Of a stretch of DNA of 64,000 bases, positions 1 to 12,600 are shown one piece after another. The position numbers and the translations under genes are program-made. Where the stretch lies: contig NC_091114.1 in NCBI RefSeq assembly GCF_024713975.1, positions 11,690,001 to 11,754,000 of the forward strand, written 5' to 3'. How positions within the stretch are numbered: position 1 is the stretch's first letter; every line of letters starts with the position of its first letter. Source of the DNA: Paralichthys olivaceus. Lineage: Eukaryota; Chordata; Actinopteri; Pleuronectiformes; Paralichthyidae. The notes beneath the pieces were generated by a model. It had not been told where the DNA came from and ran no database searches. It saw only the letters and a program-made list of their open reading frames with translations.

Positions 1-164
1 CCCAGTGCTTTGTTGCAGCAGTTGTACTTGTTGGTGTTCCTCATAAATCCTCCTCTTTAACACTTTAATTACCTCTCTCTTTTTTTCCCAGGCTCAGTCT
101 CTTCTTTCTTTCTTTTTCACTGAAGCAACCTTTTAATCTCCTTCTCTCTCTCTTGCCCCTGAAG
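1..164 (+). other. IRS intron upstream of the PTB exon (partial)
   Basis: This is non-coding sequence ending in a pyrimidine-rich tract and an AG at 163-164, just before the reading frame that continues into the PTB domain. The exon it joins starts within a codon. The PH domain and start codon must lie left of the window. Confidence 0.7.
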
Positions 165-3100
165 GTAAGAACCCCTCTGACAGTGGAGCTGCGGGGGACT
201 ATGGTGTGCCCAATCCTGGGCCTGCATTCAAAGAGGTGTGGCAGGTGAAGGTGTGGCCCAAAGGCCTGGGTCAGGCCAAGAACTTGGTGGGCATCTACCG
301 CCTTTGCCTGACTGACAAGACGGTCAACTTCGTCAAGCTCAACTCTGATGCTGCTGCTGTGGTGCTGCAGCTCATGAACGTCAGACGCTGCGGCCATTCA
401 GAAAACTTCTTCTTTGTCGAAGTGGGACGCTCTGCCGTAACAGGCCCGGGCGAGTTCTGGATGCAGGTGAGCCTGTAGCCTGTAATCTGCAGTCCATGTT
501 GATAGTTTCAGCCTCCATCCCAAATAAATGTTAAGACCCTATAATCAACTGAGGGGAAAAAGCTGCAAAGTTACCCAATGTTAAGGTTAGCGTTCATGTA
601 ACCATACATTATGGTCCAATTCAACTTAAACAAATGTAGTTAAAATAACCCTTAAAGGCAGTTATAAATGAAAGACAAACAGTGAACTACCAGGATTTAC
701 CAGGAGCTGTCTTGTTTTAATGATGCATCTTAAATAGAAATAATTATATAAAAAATTATAAATATTTATCAGAAATGTAACTCCCAAAATATATATATAT
801 TTTTAAATAAATCCAGATTCTATCACTGTACATACGTTTTTTTGTGTCCCATCTTAGGTGGATGATTCGGTGGTGGCCCAGAACATGCATGAAACCTTGC
901 TAGAGGCCATGAAGGCACTGAGTGAGGAGTTCCGCCAACGCAGCAAATCTCAGTCAAACTCCGGCCCTGGAGGAGGTGCTACCGCTTCAAACCCCATCAG
1001 TGTTCCCTCACGCCGCCACCACCCAAACCCTCCTCCCAGCCAAGTGGGCTTCACCCGCAGGCCCCGAACTGAGCCTCCTGGAGGTGCTAACTGTGGAGCA
1101 GGAGGCAGCAGTGCCAATGCTTCTCCAACCCCACGGGATATCTTCCCGAGGTCTCGCACTGCCAGTGAGGGTGGGAAAGGTGAGGATGGGATAACTGTGA
1201 CCACACCTCTCCAAGGACCGAGCTCCAGTCCCGCCACCAATGGCTCCTGTTCTACCACCCCTATCCTCAGGTCGAAGTCAGTCCGTTCAGTCCCCACCAC
1301 AGCTGCTAAAACTTCTCTTGGACTGATGCGCTCCATCTCCACCCCAGCACCCTCCCCAGCCCAAAGCCTCTCATCTAGCTCCGGGCATGGCTCTGACTTT
1401 GGAGGTGTATCATCTTCTGCTACTATTGGCCCGGGATGTGGAACCTATAGCCGTGTTCCCACCCATCGTGCCTCTGTCTCTGGCTCCCCCAGTGACTATG
1501 GCTCCTCAGATGAATATGGCTCTAGTCCTGGGGATCACACGCTCCTTCCCTCCCCAAGCCTCCCTGGAAGCTCTGTAGGTAGCGTCAGTAGCCAATCCCT
1601 TGGTGAGGAGGGTGCCAACTACATCCTGATGGGCCAGCGTAGTGGTGGGGGCAGTGGTAGCAACAGCAATCAAGGGAGCGTGACGTCCAGTTCCCTGCCA
1701 GCACCAGGAACACCATCCTGTGGCTCCCAGCCCCATACCAGGAGAGTGCTGCGTCGCTCCTCAAGTCGTGAATGTGAAGCTGAACGTAGGCTGCTGAGTA
1801 AACGGGCTTCCTTACCTCCTATGACCCTGGAGAGGCTGGCCCCACATCAGCGTAGAGCCGAGGAACCAGCAGATGAAGATTCAGCTGATTATGCCATAAT
1901 GTCGAGGAGCACCAGTCGTGAATCCTTCACTTCCTCCTCCTCCTCCACACAGAGGGAATCTGTCTTGGGGGCTGGTTCGGCTGGGGGAGGAGGATACTTA
2001 GATGTGGCGGAGTTCAAAAGTGAAGGGAGTGGAGGAGCAGGAGGAGCAGGAGGAGGTATAGATTTAGGTGTAGACAATGGGTATATGTCCATGCTGCCTG
2101 GCGTCACTCAGCCTCCAGTATCCCTGTCCCAGTCTCTGGCTGTCTCTGTCCCAGACTCAGATTCTAAACCTGCTGATGATTACATGGCTATGACCCCTAA
2201 CAACAGTGTGTCCCCTCCGCAGCAAATCAGGCCTCCACCAACTTCTGACGGCTATATGATAATGTCCCCCAATAGCAGCTGTTCCCCTGACCAGCGTGGT
2301 GGTCTCTCTGGAGGAGCTTGGGTGGGCAGTGGCAGTGCAGACAGCAGAGCAGGCAGTGACTATATGAACATGTCTCCTATCAGTGCTCGTTCTGTTAATG
2401 GCAGCCCCCCACCCCCTGAACACACAGCTCATTTGGAGACTATTTCTCAACAGCCAGCTCCCAAGATGGTTTATTCCTACTATTCCCTTCCCCGGTCATA
2501 CAAACATAACCCCTCTGCTGGACACTTTGACGATGGGCCAGGACGAGGAAGAAGGCCCAATGGGAGTTGTAGTAGGGGAATGAGTGGAGGTAGGACGATG
2601 GGAGTGCGTCAGGAGCAACCAGCATCAGGCAGCTCAGTGGTGGGACGCCACCTGTCACTCTCATCATCCTCATACTCCTCTAGCTCAGCTAGCAGCGAGA
2701 GCCTTGGGGAGAGCGAGGACAGAGCTACCCAGACAGTGAGCCCCATGGCTGGGGGAACTCAGTCCAAAGATGGGAGTAAACTCCAGCAGAGACGGGGCTC
2801 CAGTGGGTTGTCCAAGCAGGGTAACCATACTAGAAGCAGACCAGTGAGTCTGTTTGTTGATGTTTCTAAAGCGAATACCCTTCCTAGAGTCCGTGAGAAT
2901 CCCCTGCCCCCAGAACCGAAGAGCCCTGGAGAGTATGTAAGCATTGAGTTTAAGGGGGAGAAGTGTGGCCAGACTGGGGTTGGAGGAGGGCGTGGCCGGG
3001 GTCTCAGGCATGGCTTATCACTGCCTCATTGCCCAAGCAGCCAGAATCCTCAACACAGGACAACTTCTTTCCTAGGAAACTTTGTCCCCCTCTCCCGCAG

Positions 3101-4056
3101 CCCCTCTGCTCCCATCACTCCCCCAGCTGCCTCTGAATATGTCAACATGGACTTGGGCCCTTCTCCGTCCCCCTCACCCCTCTCTCTTACCCCACTGGTT
3201 TTCCCATCTTTTCACACCCCTCCCACGCCTCCAACTCTTGCTCATGTCCCCAAAGCTTGTGATGAGAGCCCCAGTGTCCCTCGTGAAGAGAGAGCTGAAG
3301 TAGCCGAGGCCCCACTTAGGAAAAGCAGAGAAAGTGCTCCCTCAGTGTCTGAGTCCGAGTCCCCTATATCCTGTGGAGACTACACAGAGATGGTCTTCAG
3401 CTTGAATAGCAACAAAGTCCCTAGGTCATCATCCAGTGTCTCTCCCAAAGCCCCCTCCCCCATCAGGACTGATCCTTCCGTTCCTGTACTGTCATGTGGT
3501 CTAGATTTCTCCCTTGCAAAACCTGGACTCAATCCAGACCACGGGGCTAAAGTTATCCGTGCAGACCCCCAAGGACGCAGACGTCATTGCTCAGAAACCT
3601 TCCTTGCCCCGCCTTCCCTCCCCACCTCTACCTCCACTTCCTCTTCGTCCACTGCCTCCCTATTTCCAGAACACACCCAAGCTGTCGCCCGTCGGCTGGG
3701 CTTTGAAAGCGTGCTGTGGGGGAATGGTGCTGCGAGTGATACCCCCACTCAGTGCCCCCTCCCTGGACAACAGTCCCTTCCCACAAACACTCAGACTTCA
3801 TCCACAGAGCAAGGTCTTAACTATATTGACTTGGACTTGGTCAACAAAGAGAGCCCCCATTTGGGCCTGGAAGGACCCTCAGGTAGCCAGGCCCCTTCTC
3901 GCCTCTTCTCTGTACTGGGTGGAGGTTCTGGGATTGGGGGAGTGGGCGCAGCAGTCGGCAGCAGCAGCAGCTCCAGCCTCAACACATATGCCAGCATTGA
4001 CTTCTACAAATCAGAGGAGCTGCGGACACATCAGAATGGAAACAAGGAAGGAACAG
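165..4056 (+). CDS. Insulin receptor substrate (IRS1/IRS2-class docking protein), partial, 2 exons in window
   Basis: IRS proteins are cytoplasmic adaptors. They bind activated insulin/IGF-1 receptor through PH and PTB domains, are phosphorylated on tyrosines, and recruit PI3-kinase, Grb2 and SHP2. Exon 165-466 encodes most of the PTB domain ([41 protein letters not shown]), including the arginines equivalent to the phosphotyrosine-binding pair of IRS1. Exon 858-4056 begins [13 protein letters not shown], the PTB end. It continues as a long Ser/Gly/Pro-rich tail with eight YxxM motifs: YILM 1620, YAIM 1890, YMSM 2082, YMAM 2181, YMIM 2253, YMNM 2361, YVNM 3138, YTEM 3381. SHP2-type sites near the end are YIDLDL (3822) and YASIDF (3987). 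[15 protein letters not shown], typical of IRS1/2, is present. The start and PH domain lie upstream of the window. IRS1-like (YIDLDL) and IRS2-like ([14 protein letters not shown]) features are mixed, so I give no paralog symbol. If the donor at 4057 is skipped, the frame ends in-frame at 4069. Confidence 0.93.
467..857 (+). other. IRS intron within the PTB-encoding region
   Basis: This 391 bp AT-rich intron has donor ATGCAG|GTGAGC and acceptor CATCTTAG|GTGGAT, in phase 0. It separates ...GEFWMQ from VDDSVVAQ, a contiguous stretch in IRS1. It contains no other feature that I can see. IRS1, IRS2 and IRS4 of mammals carry the PTB on one uninterrupted exon, so an intron here is informative about which paralog this is. 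Confidence 0.9.
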
Positions 4057-7000
4057 GTAAGAGCTGACTCTTCACACAAGTTTACACTGTGATCGTACAT
4101 TTTTCAGTACGTCTCATCCTCCTCCCTTTGTCTTCATCCTTCTGCTCTGTCACATTATTCAGATGGAAATAAATAACACTTTCAAGATAATCCGATGGAG
4201 AATAGTCTCCCTCTCCATCTACACTCGTAATAAAACATCACCTGGCGCCATATTAGAATGTAGACACTGGTCTGATTTGTCTGACTGTCCCCATAGTCCA
4301 CAATATGAGGTATAGATCAACCGAGCTGACAATTCATAAATTGGTTTCCTCGTCTGGAGGTTGGTGTACGTCTAAAGAGAAGAACACACGTTTTACCTGA
4401 TGTGATTGTGTTAGGTGTTGAAGGCCAGACAACCTATTGGAATAACAATGAATATCGATATTCTGGAAATGACTATTGATCCACTTGAGGCTTCCCAGTG
4501 CTGCACCTTGGTGCAGATTTAGGACGTACTTGTTTTGTATATATTTATATTCAAGATATTACTACAAGCAGTATCATTCCGCTTCATTTGACCTGTTTTT
4601 TCCATCTCACTGCAGTGCTACTCTCAGCAAAGGAAACAATTGCGAATCGCAGAAAATATGCTTTACTTCATGTTCAATAAAGTAGAACTTTGACCTTGTT
4701 TTCTGTTGACCTGTCAGATTAAGATCCAGCAGGAAAACCAATGGAGCAGAAAATTGATTCTTCCATGGATCTTGGATATTTTATTTTCGGTTAATTTAGG
4801 AGGTTTTCACTCCACAATTTAAATATTCATTCAAACTGGGTTACCAGGTTTTTTACTTGTACAGAGGACAAATAAAGGGAAAGGAGCCAAAGTGTGTCAG
4901 CTGTGCTCCTTGTCATAAATTCTTCATAAAAGTGAACTGAACTCTACTGCAGAGACGAGCAGAATTCTTGCAATGGACATTCCCTCATTTGATGTTTTGT
5001 TGACGGTGGTGGGGAACACTCTCCCATAGGTGTTTAACCATCTGGAGGACCCCTAAAAATCCCCTAAAGGCCCACTAGAAACCTCCTGAAGGACTTCTGC
5101 GCCCTCGTAAAGATCCACTAAATCCTCTAAGACTCCTTGAAACTTGAAATCTTAAATGTCCTGAACTATGCAAAGAATCTCCTCAGTAATCACTCCAACC
5201 TCATTACAGAACTATAGAAAACAGCCTGTCAATAAAATACTGAGGACGAGTGTGTTACTCAGCTAACTTCTCTAGGTTTTTGGCACCTGTTGATGTGTGT
5301 ATGTTTCTGATATTATATAATAAATACATGGAATATAAATAGAAGTGAGGTAAAAACAGAAATATTCAGTTAACTCTCTAACATATAGAATATTATTCTA
5401 CACATTTGCGATGTGTGAGTGAAATACAGATTGTTAATACACATGTGCAGCAAAGTATAAAATGCATTCGGACAGCGCTGTAACTTTGTTGTTTAGTGTG
5501 GGGGGGTCAATGAGTTTAGGCTCTGAATTTTCATTGTATTTCCATTTTTTCCTATTGTGCAGGGCAGTTTTTCGAGCTGTGGGGCACCAACACAGCTGAA
5601 CAATGCCTCAACTAGGTCACTGTGAGACGTTTCCTCATCGAGAAACATTCTCTTTGAGCCACTGTCTGCACTAAATTGGCCTGTTAAGAAGTGGATGTCT
5701 GCAGTTGAAGCAGATAGAGCGGCATTTAAATGGAGATGTGGATTTATATGCAGTAAAACACTCAGTAGTCTTACTTAACCTTCCACAGCGGGGCTCTTGT
5801 GATGAATGCACCCTGCCAAGCCGTGCTGTTTATGTAGCCCCGCTAGCTTCCACATGATTTGCACTGTAGGTTGCGTTGGACTTAAACCTCCCGGGTTTTT
5901 GCGGTAAACATTTCATAGCTCTGCTCCGAATTTGATTTAATGAAAAATTTAAGGCATTAGTGGCGATTCATCACGGGATCTTGCAGCGAGTGTCTGAGCT
6001 CAACAGTTGGTTTTCATAGATTCCACACATGGAAACGAAGCATCAGGCCGCATCCATATGTCACAGTGATGGTTTTTTTTATTGAGAAGTGGAAGCACGC
6101 GGTGGTTGTTGGTTGTATTTTAAAGGGAAGTGCTCGCAGGCTACCGCTGCGGAACCATATGGGATCTGACTGCTGCGTACGTCAGTGGGGCAGCGTGGGG
6201 GAGAATGTTACACATTGGCTGTGAATGTTGAGATGGGGCCAGTGCTTCACTCACACAGCTCTCAAATGCCTCTGTACAGTGTTCCCCCCTCCTTTCATCC
6301 CCCCCATTCTGCCTCCCCCTCTTTCCTCCTTCAATAAATGATCCTTTTGTTTGAGTGTTTTTACCACAGTGGGCTGGCGGGCCTCTGCAGGGCCAAGCCC
6401 CGGGACGAGTGGACTCTCAGTCTTTCCCCCTTGCACTCATTTGTGTGTGTTGCTTTCTTTATTCTTTCTCACCTCATTTTCCACTTCGTCCTTGCGTCCT
6501 TCTATTTGACAACTTGTCCTCACACCTACTCATTCCTCACAATCTTCACCCTGCTCAAACATCTAGGCAGATGAATATTTGAAATTCCTTCCCTCCCTTC
6601 TGTTCACTATTGTGCAGCTTTTTTCGCTCCCTCTCGTCTTCACGCCTCTCGTCCTCCTCCCTTCTCACATTGTGTTTCCTTCCATCCTTTAAATACTTGC
6701 AGAGGCACTTCATAATAGATTTTCTCTTCTTGCTTCTGAGCATCCAAAAAACAGGGAGCATAAGAGGCGAAAACAGAAATGAAAAGCGGCCACACAAAGA
6801 TGGCACAAATCTGCCAACAGAAATACCATTCAAAAACTATTAATTATCTTGTCTAGTGTGGATCCTTTGCAGAGTTTTGATCGGTCGTAATTACAGGGAT
6901 TCTCTTTCCTCCGACAGGCAGCGGCTTGTATAGGAGAAGAGTGTGTGTATGTCTCAGGGGCACATAGTTTTGGCACAGGGGGCCCGAAAGCTAAATCTGG

Positions 7001-7213
7001 ACATCAGTAGTGGGACATGTGCCAAAAACAATTCTGTGTTGGACGGTGGTAACGTCTTATGCAATGAGCAAAATTAACCTCCCATGATTTTGAAAACAAG
7101 GAAACGAAGGGGGAGTAATTTCACTCCAAATAACTCAAAAGACAAAAATCAAATCGGAACGAATCAACTGCAGCAGATGTGATGTGTTACTCTGTATTAC
7201 TTTGCAGTGTGGA

Positions 7214-7216
<3 letters not shown>

Positions 7217-7267
<51 letters not shown>

Positions 7268-7290
7268 CGTGCGTGCGCGTGTGTGTGTGT
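7217..7290 (+). repeat. (TG)n microsatellite with TGCG interruptions
   Basis: A dinucleotide run of about 74 bases, with GTGC units near 7261-7280. Confidence 0.95.
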
Positions 7291-7837
7291 TTCCCACATG
7301 ACGGAGTGGACTGCCGTGACCTTGAGCCGAACAGACAGTGTGAGCCTGCTACTTTATTTTCGGGACAAAATGTAAATTTGAATTAAATCAGCCACCACTC
7401 CCACAAATCTCCCCCTCAAGAAACCCATGAGAGAATTTTATTATCCGTGCTTGCAGCTGTCCCTTCCCAGACAATTATTTTATTTCTTCACCATCTGGAG
7501 GGAAAAGACGTGTGTGCCAGTCTCAAAATAACATGTAGCCTTTTAAAAGTCCTGCCCTGAGACTAGTTCCCCCTGCAGGTCGTATGTATATATGTATCTA
7601 TCGTATAGAATTTAGCCCAGATGCATAGTAAGAGAAAGTCTGTCATAGAGCCACACTGTGATTTGAATAATGTCGTCGGATGGAAACTGTAATGCTGTCG
7701 TGTTTCGTCCTTCAATTCCGAGTCACGTCAACTTTGCTGTTTTTGTTGTTGGCTCACAGAGGCGGGGTTGTTTACATTTGTTTACTGTTGCCTAATTGGG
7801 CAAAACTCATGCATAACTGACCAATTGGATCATTATC

Positions 7838-7840
<3 letters not shown>

Positions 7841-7911
<71 letters not shown>
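7841..7911 (+). repeat. (TG)n microsatellite
   Basis: An uninterrupted TG run of about 71 bases. Confidence 0.95.
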
Positions 7912-7913
<2 letters not shown>

Positions 7914-8699
7914 ACATTATTGTTTTGTGTCTAGACTCATTTATCATTTGTCACATTGTAACACATATTATAGATTGTTGAGCAAATGACTTTTCATTAT
8001 CAGTCAATCAAGAGTTGTCATGATGAATATAACATTATTTTATTTTTTAAACTCCCTGATATGAGCAGAGAATGACAAACACTTTTATATACGTTATACC
8101 TCCTCACTGTGCTTCCACTGTGCAGAAGAAACATCAGATGTCTGTTGGACTTTTATTATATTGATTTATATTGTGATAATCACTGCCCAGCACTAGATTT
8201 TATGTTTTTCCTCTGTCCTTTGTGGAAAGAAAGCCAATTAGAGTGAAATTGTGAAGAATTATATGAGTCATGTGGTCAGATTGTTGTGTAGTGGGAGTAA
8301 AACTGTTGATAAAATGTTCTATCATATATTATTTTTCATCTCGGGATAGTAATTTTCATGTATATTTCCTGGAACATTTATTTGTGCGATCTAATGATAC
8401 ATAAATTAATTTAATGCAAATAAACAAATGCAGCAATTTAAATGAATCATTCAAATAAAAAAACGTAGTAGTTTGATCTACTGCTGAAAAGTAACGTTGA
8501 ACTTTAAAAATGAAGGGCATTTAACATCAGAAACTTTATTGACCCGGATTCTCTGCGCAGCACGTAGTTTTATTGGTGACACTGCAGGATTCCTTGGCCT
8601 AGTTGGCAGCTGCTTGGCACATTCCCACATCCTCAGAGTTCAGGATAATGTGGGCCGCGAAGAGGTAAAGCACACTTTAAGCCAGTGAGTGAAACGACC

Positions 8700-8703
<4 letters not shown>

Positions 8704-8759
<56 letters not shown>
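8704..8759 (+). repeat. (CA)n microsatellite
   Basis: An uninterrupted CA run of about 56 bases. Confidence 0.95.
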
Positions 8760-8760
<1 letters not shown>

Positions 8761-9637
8761 AGGTTCTTGCAGTGACCAAATCCTGTTCACTTCAGTCATT
8801 AGAAGAGCTGTGTAATTGATCCCATTACCTCCTCTATCTATCTCTGTCTGTCTGAGAGAGGGGTTCTCTACATTTTCTCCAGTAATAAAATACTTATTAC
8901 AGATTCCATTCACTTGCATCTTGAGCGTTCTCACTTTGGCAAAATCTTTTTTCTTTTGTTACGATAAGTAACAAGGCACAAGCCGTCACACCATCAGACA
9001 AATTGCAAAGAAGGCAACACCTTCACTGAACCACTTTATTAGTAAGTATAACAGAGAGTGTCAATATTAATCCATCATTGCAAAGTAAAGAGCAAACTGT
9101 AAACTGTGCTGCGATGTTTACAACGGACAATCGTATTATATAATTTGACCTTTGACCTTAGATTCTTCCTAGAAGCTAATCTGAGAGTTTATCTCCTCCA
9201 TATGTAGTTTATATTTCTAATCATTTGCTTTCTACATGTTTAACCCATGTAAAGTTTTAGCAATATTAGAAAGCCCAACATGAATTAAATATATTAATTA
9301 TTTATTTATTCTTTTTTAGAAAATTCACCTTGTTCCCTGATCTCGCCATTAACTTGGTGAATACATGTCGCTGTTATTATAAAAATCGAGGAAAAGAGTG
9401 AGTTTTAATGAAACTGAATTTCATAATTAAACTGAACTAATTTACATTTAAGCCACGAGTCCATTTTGCAAAAAGCAGTATGACATAAACTCATTGCTCT
9501 CCACACTCCACACTGATACACACTGTGATGACAGACGTTACTCGCCGGGTGTGTAACTCAGGCCAAAGACTAAAAGCACTGGCAGAGTTATGTAAAACAC
9601 AACACGTGGACGGGACGTGACCCCCAAAGAGGTGAAG

Positions 9638-9640
<3 letters not shown>

Positions 9641-9690
<50 letters not shown>

Positions 9691-9722
9691 TGTGTGTGCT
9701 TGTGTGTGCTTGTGCGTGTGTG
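9641..9722 (+). repeat. (TG)n microsatellite with a TGCT-containing tail
   Basis: A pure TG run followed by three TGTGTGTGCT decamers, a small second-order repeat. Confidence 0.95.
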
Positions 9723-10440
9723 AACTGGAGTGGAATTTTGAGATCAGGTGGAATAAAACACATTTTTTTCATAATTCTGATTTGTCCCCTTCGGTCAATG
9801 ATAATAAACTTAACATGATACAGTTAAAGCCCACATGGGTTTTTTTCTAATCGCGTGTTTCCTTCACTCACACATGCTGTGTGTATTCCCATACCTGTGA
9901 CATATTCTACAGACGTACACATTGAAGCTGTGTAAAAAGTTGAATTATATTAAAGCAATACGTTGATAGATCATCGGGGGAGGGCAGTCGTTTTACTGCA
10001 CTCACTCACTCTGAATGAGGGTAAACGAAAAATCATGCGCCTGGTTGTGATAAAATGAAACAAGACATTTTATTATTGATGTCCGTTATTAAAGGCAAAC
10101 TCAGACAGATGGGGCTGGCAGAGGCAGCACCGTCAGTGTGGACGCCACACGTGTGCGATCTTCAGCCAAAGTACTCACATCAGTGAAGTAGCTGTCACAC
10201 ACTGACAGACGTAGGCAGTGTGGACACGGACTGTAAATAAAAATGGACGTAGACTCCACATCTGAATATTAAAGACATTTTCATATGGAATTTCTGGCCT
10301 CAATCTCTATTTCAAGTCTTTTTCAACACATTTTCATTTGATGTTCTCATCAACTAGACAAAGCACAGTATGCATTGGGGCGTGGACACTGTGTGAGTGA
10401 CAGCTGGTATCATCCACTAGGTGCAGGTCACAGGTGTAGG

Positions 10441-10560
10441 TCATATACTGTATATAAAGATGGATGACAGTTGTTGGCTGCCGTATATGTCTTTTCATCT
10501 TAGTTGGTTCTTATAACACTGATGTTTGTTCAAGTGTTAATTTTTCAATTAAGTTAAAAT
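10441..10560 (+). repeat. Dispersed repeat (family B), internally deleted copy
   Basis: It starts ATACTGTATATAAAGATGGA and then jumps to TTCTTATAACACTGATGTTT and GTTCAAGTGTTAATTTTTC. This matches both ends of the family B copy at 24040-24245 but lacks its middle. Confidence 0.55.
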
Positions 10561-12427
10561 TGGAGGGGGATGTAATGATTGACAGCTGAGACCACACAGC
10601 TTTCATATTAGTTTGCTTAACAACAATCACTCACCCGACTGAACCATTGAGTTTGAGTGTTGTTTATCTGTGTTTGTTGTTGGAGCTGGAGGCAGACGGA
10701 GCTCCAGCCTCCTCTGCAGAGTTGGTCCCTGACACGCGGCTCTGCTCATAGATATGCAGAGTGTTGCAGCAGCACACATGTGGAGCCGTGGCAGCAGAAG
10801 TGAACATGTGGAGGACAAAACCAAGGTTGATATTTGACTATTGGAAATAAAACCCTCTAGATTTCTTGCTCATGAGTCAGCACCAGCATCTTTTATCTTG
10901 TATTTATTTCGCGTGGACCTTTCATGGTCAAAAGAGACAAAGCTAAATGATCGTTTAGTTACGGCAGCTTGATAAATTCCAATTTTATCAACTAATTGAC
11001 CTCGGAGACTTCCAGCTCTTTTGTATTGTATAATCAGCTGTATAAATATGAAAAACAGAACGAGGCGGGAGGTCCTCCCCTACATTTTATGATTATATAA
11101 TCTGTGCAAAGCTGGAAATGAGCTCTAATGTCTCCACACTGCAAACTCAACTTTCCTTCATTAGCCTAATTACAGACTTACACAACCGATTTGCCCCCAT
11201 GAAGGGGAGGATGCAAAGCACAGCAGACAAGACTGTGACATTTTTCATACTAATACTAAAATCCCCTCCCCCCACTAATTTATCCGCCTGTGAATAACAT
11301 CAGAAAGCGGAGGAGGTCAGGATCACAGTCGTGGGGTTTGTTTTGGTTAAAGTCAAGAACGTGTAGTTTCTCCGAAGTCCGGTCTGCTTTGTTTGGGTGG
11401 TCCGCTCAGCGAGTCACTGAGCTCACACTCTTCTCTGTTTGGGTTTGAGTCTCGAAGGTTGTGTGTGCAACTGTCCTACTGCAACATACGTGTGTGAGAG
11501 GACTGGAAAGGGCTGCAGCGTTTATTTCCCACTGACCTAAAGCCCGGACCGTGTGGTGGGGTCATCTGCGTGCGCCACAGCGGCAGCATCGTCTCATTAC
11601 AGCTCCCTCGTCTTCATCCAATTAGGCGAATCAGAGGGGTAGAGGAGTAATCTGAGTTTATTACTAACACACATACTGATTTGTGACGCATGATCAAGCC
11701 GTGGCACACACACCGCTGGTCACTATGCAGTGTGACAGCAGTCAGCAGTATGGGGTCAACAGTGCAAATCTCTAGAAGTACAGAGCGGCTTTATTCTGCC
11801 ATCAGCTGTATGTGGAGCCTTCTACAAACCTGTGTGAGCCAATGAATGTCCGACGTATAAGAATAGAGGACAATAACAGACGGCACTGGCTTTGCAGTGG
11901 CATCACAAATCTTTTTTTTTTTTTTTCCAGCCACATCTGGCGCCATCATGGAGATCCACTGGAGAGTTTGGCTATGTGCAAATAACGTGCTAAATATATA
12001 ACAGCCACTGAACAACAGGGCAGACACCTGGAGAACATGTGCTGCAGAGTGAGTTAACGGGATGTTACAGGTCGTAACTTAACAACCATTTAAGTTAAGA
12101 AGTTAGTTCGATTAGTATTACGTACTTCTAATGGATAGTATTTTGGAGGTTTCTGGTGCTTTTTCTCCTGACTGATATCGTAGACGATACATCAGGGTAC
12201 TTTTTCATGCATTCTCACCTTGGATGCATGTTAGTGTGACAATCAGCTGTCTGTCAATAAGTCACCCAGGCTTCATCCTTGGATTTAAAGAGGTTTGCAA
12301 CTCTGGAGTTAAGGTGCAAATTGTTTTTCCCTCCGTCTTAACACCTACGTTCAATTTAGAGTCTCCCATCTGCCTGACAGTGGACTGTGGGAGGAAGACG
12401 GGGTCCGAACCACCGCCCACTATTAAG

Positions 12428-12600
12428 CTGCTTTCAGATATGTTCTGAAGTCTGGATATTTTTCTTGAAATTTTCCAGAAGAGCTGCATGTGCGAATGTC
12501 CGAGTGCGATGGTCTGGAGATTTCCCAGAGCTGCCCCCTGCTTAGATTTTAGTGAGCTCATGTGAGAAGGAAATGTCGTGGGCGTGCACTGGTGTTTCCA
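12428..12600 (+). mobile_element. Dispersed inverted-end repeat (family A), partial copy
   Basis: It starts AGCTGCTTTCAGATATGTTC, then CTGAAGTCTGGA, TTTTCCAGAAGAGCTGCATG, GAATGTCCGAGTGCGATGG and CTGGAGATTTCC. These match the copy at 56620 in order. The right end is not clear. Confidence 0.55.

Larger units (their letters stand above)
4057..10440 (+). other. IRS last intron, first part (or 3' flank if the donor at 4057 is not used)
   Basis: The donor is GGAACAG|GTAAGAG. Possible poly(A) signals AATAAA lie at 4168 and 4676, so a short transcript that reads through to the stop at 4069 is also possible. The rest is non-coding: a C/T-rich stretch at 6290-6720 and (TG)n/(CA)n arrays at 7217, 7841, 8704 and 9641. 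Open frames here fall in dinucleotide repeats or low-complexity DNA. I see no gene. Confidence 0.65.
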
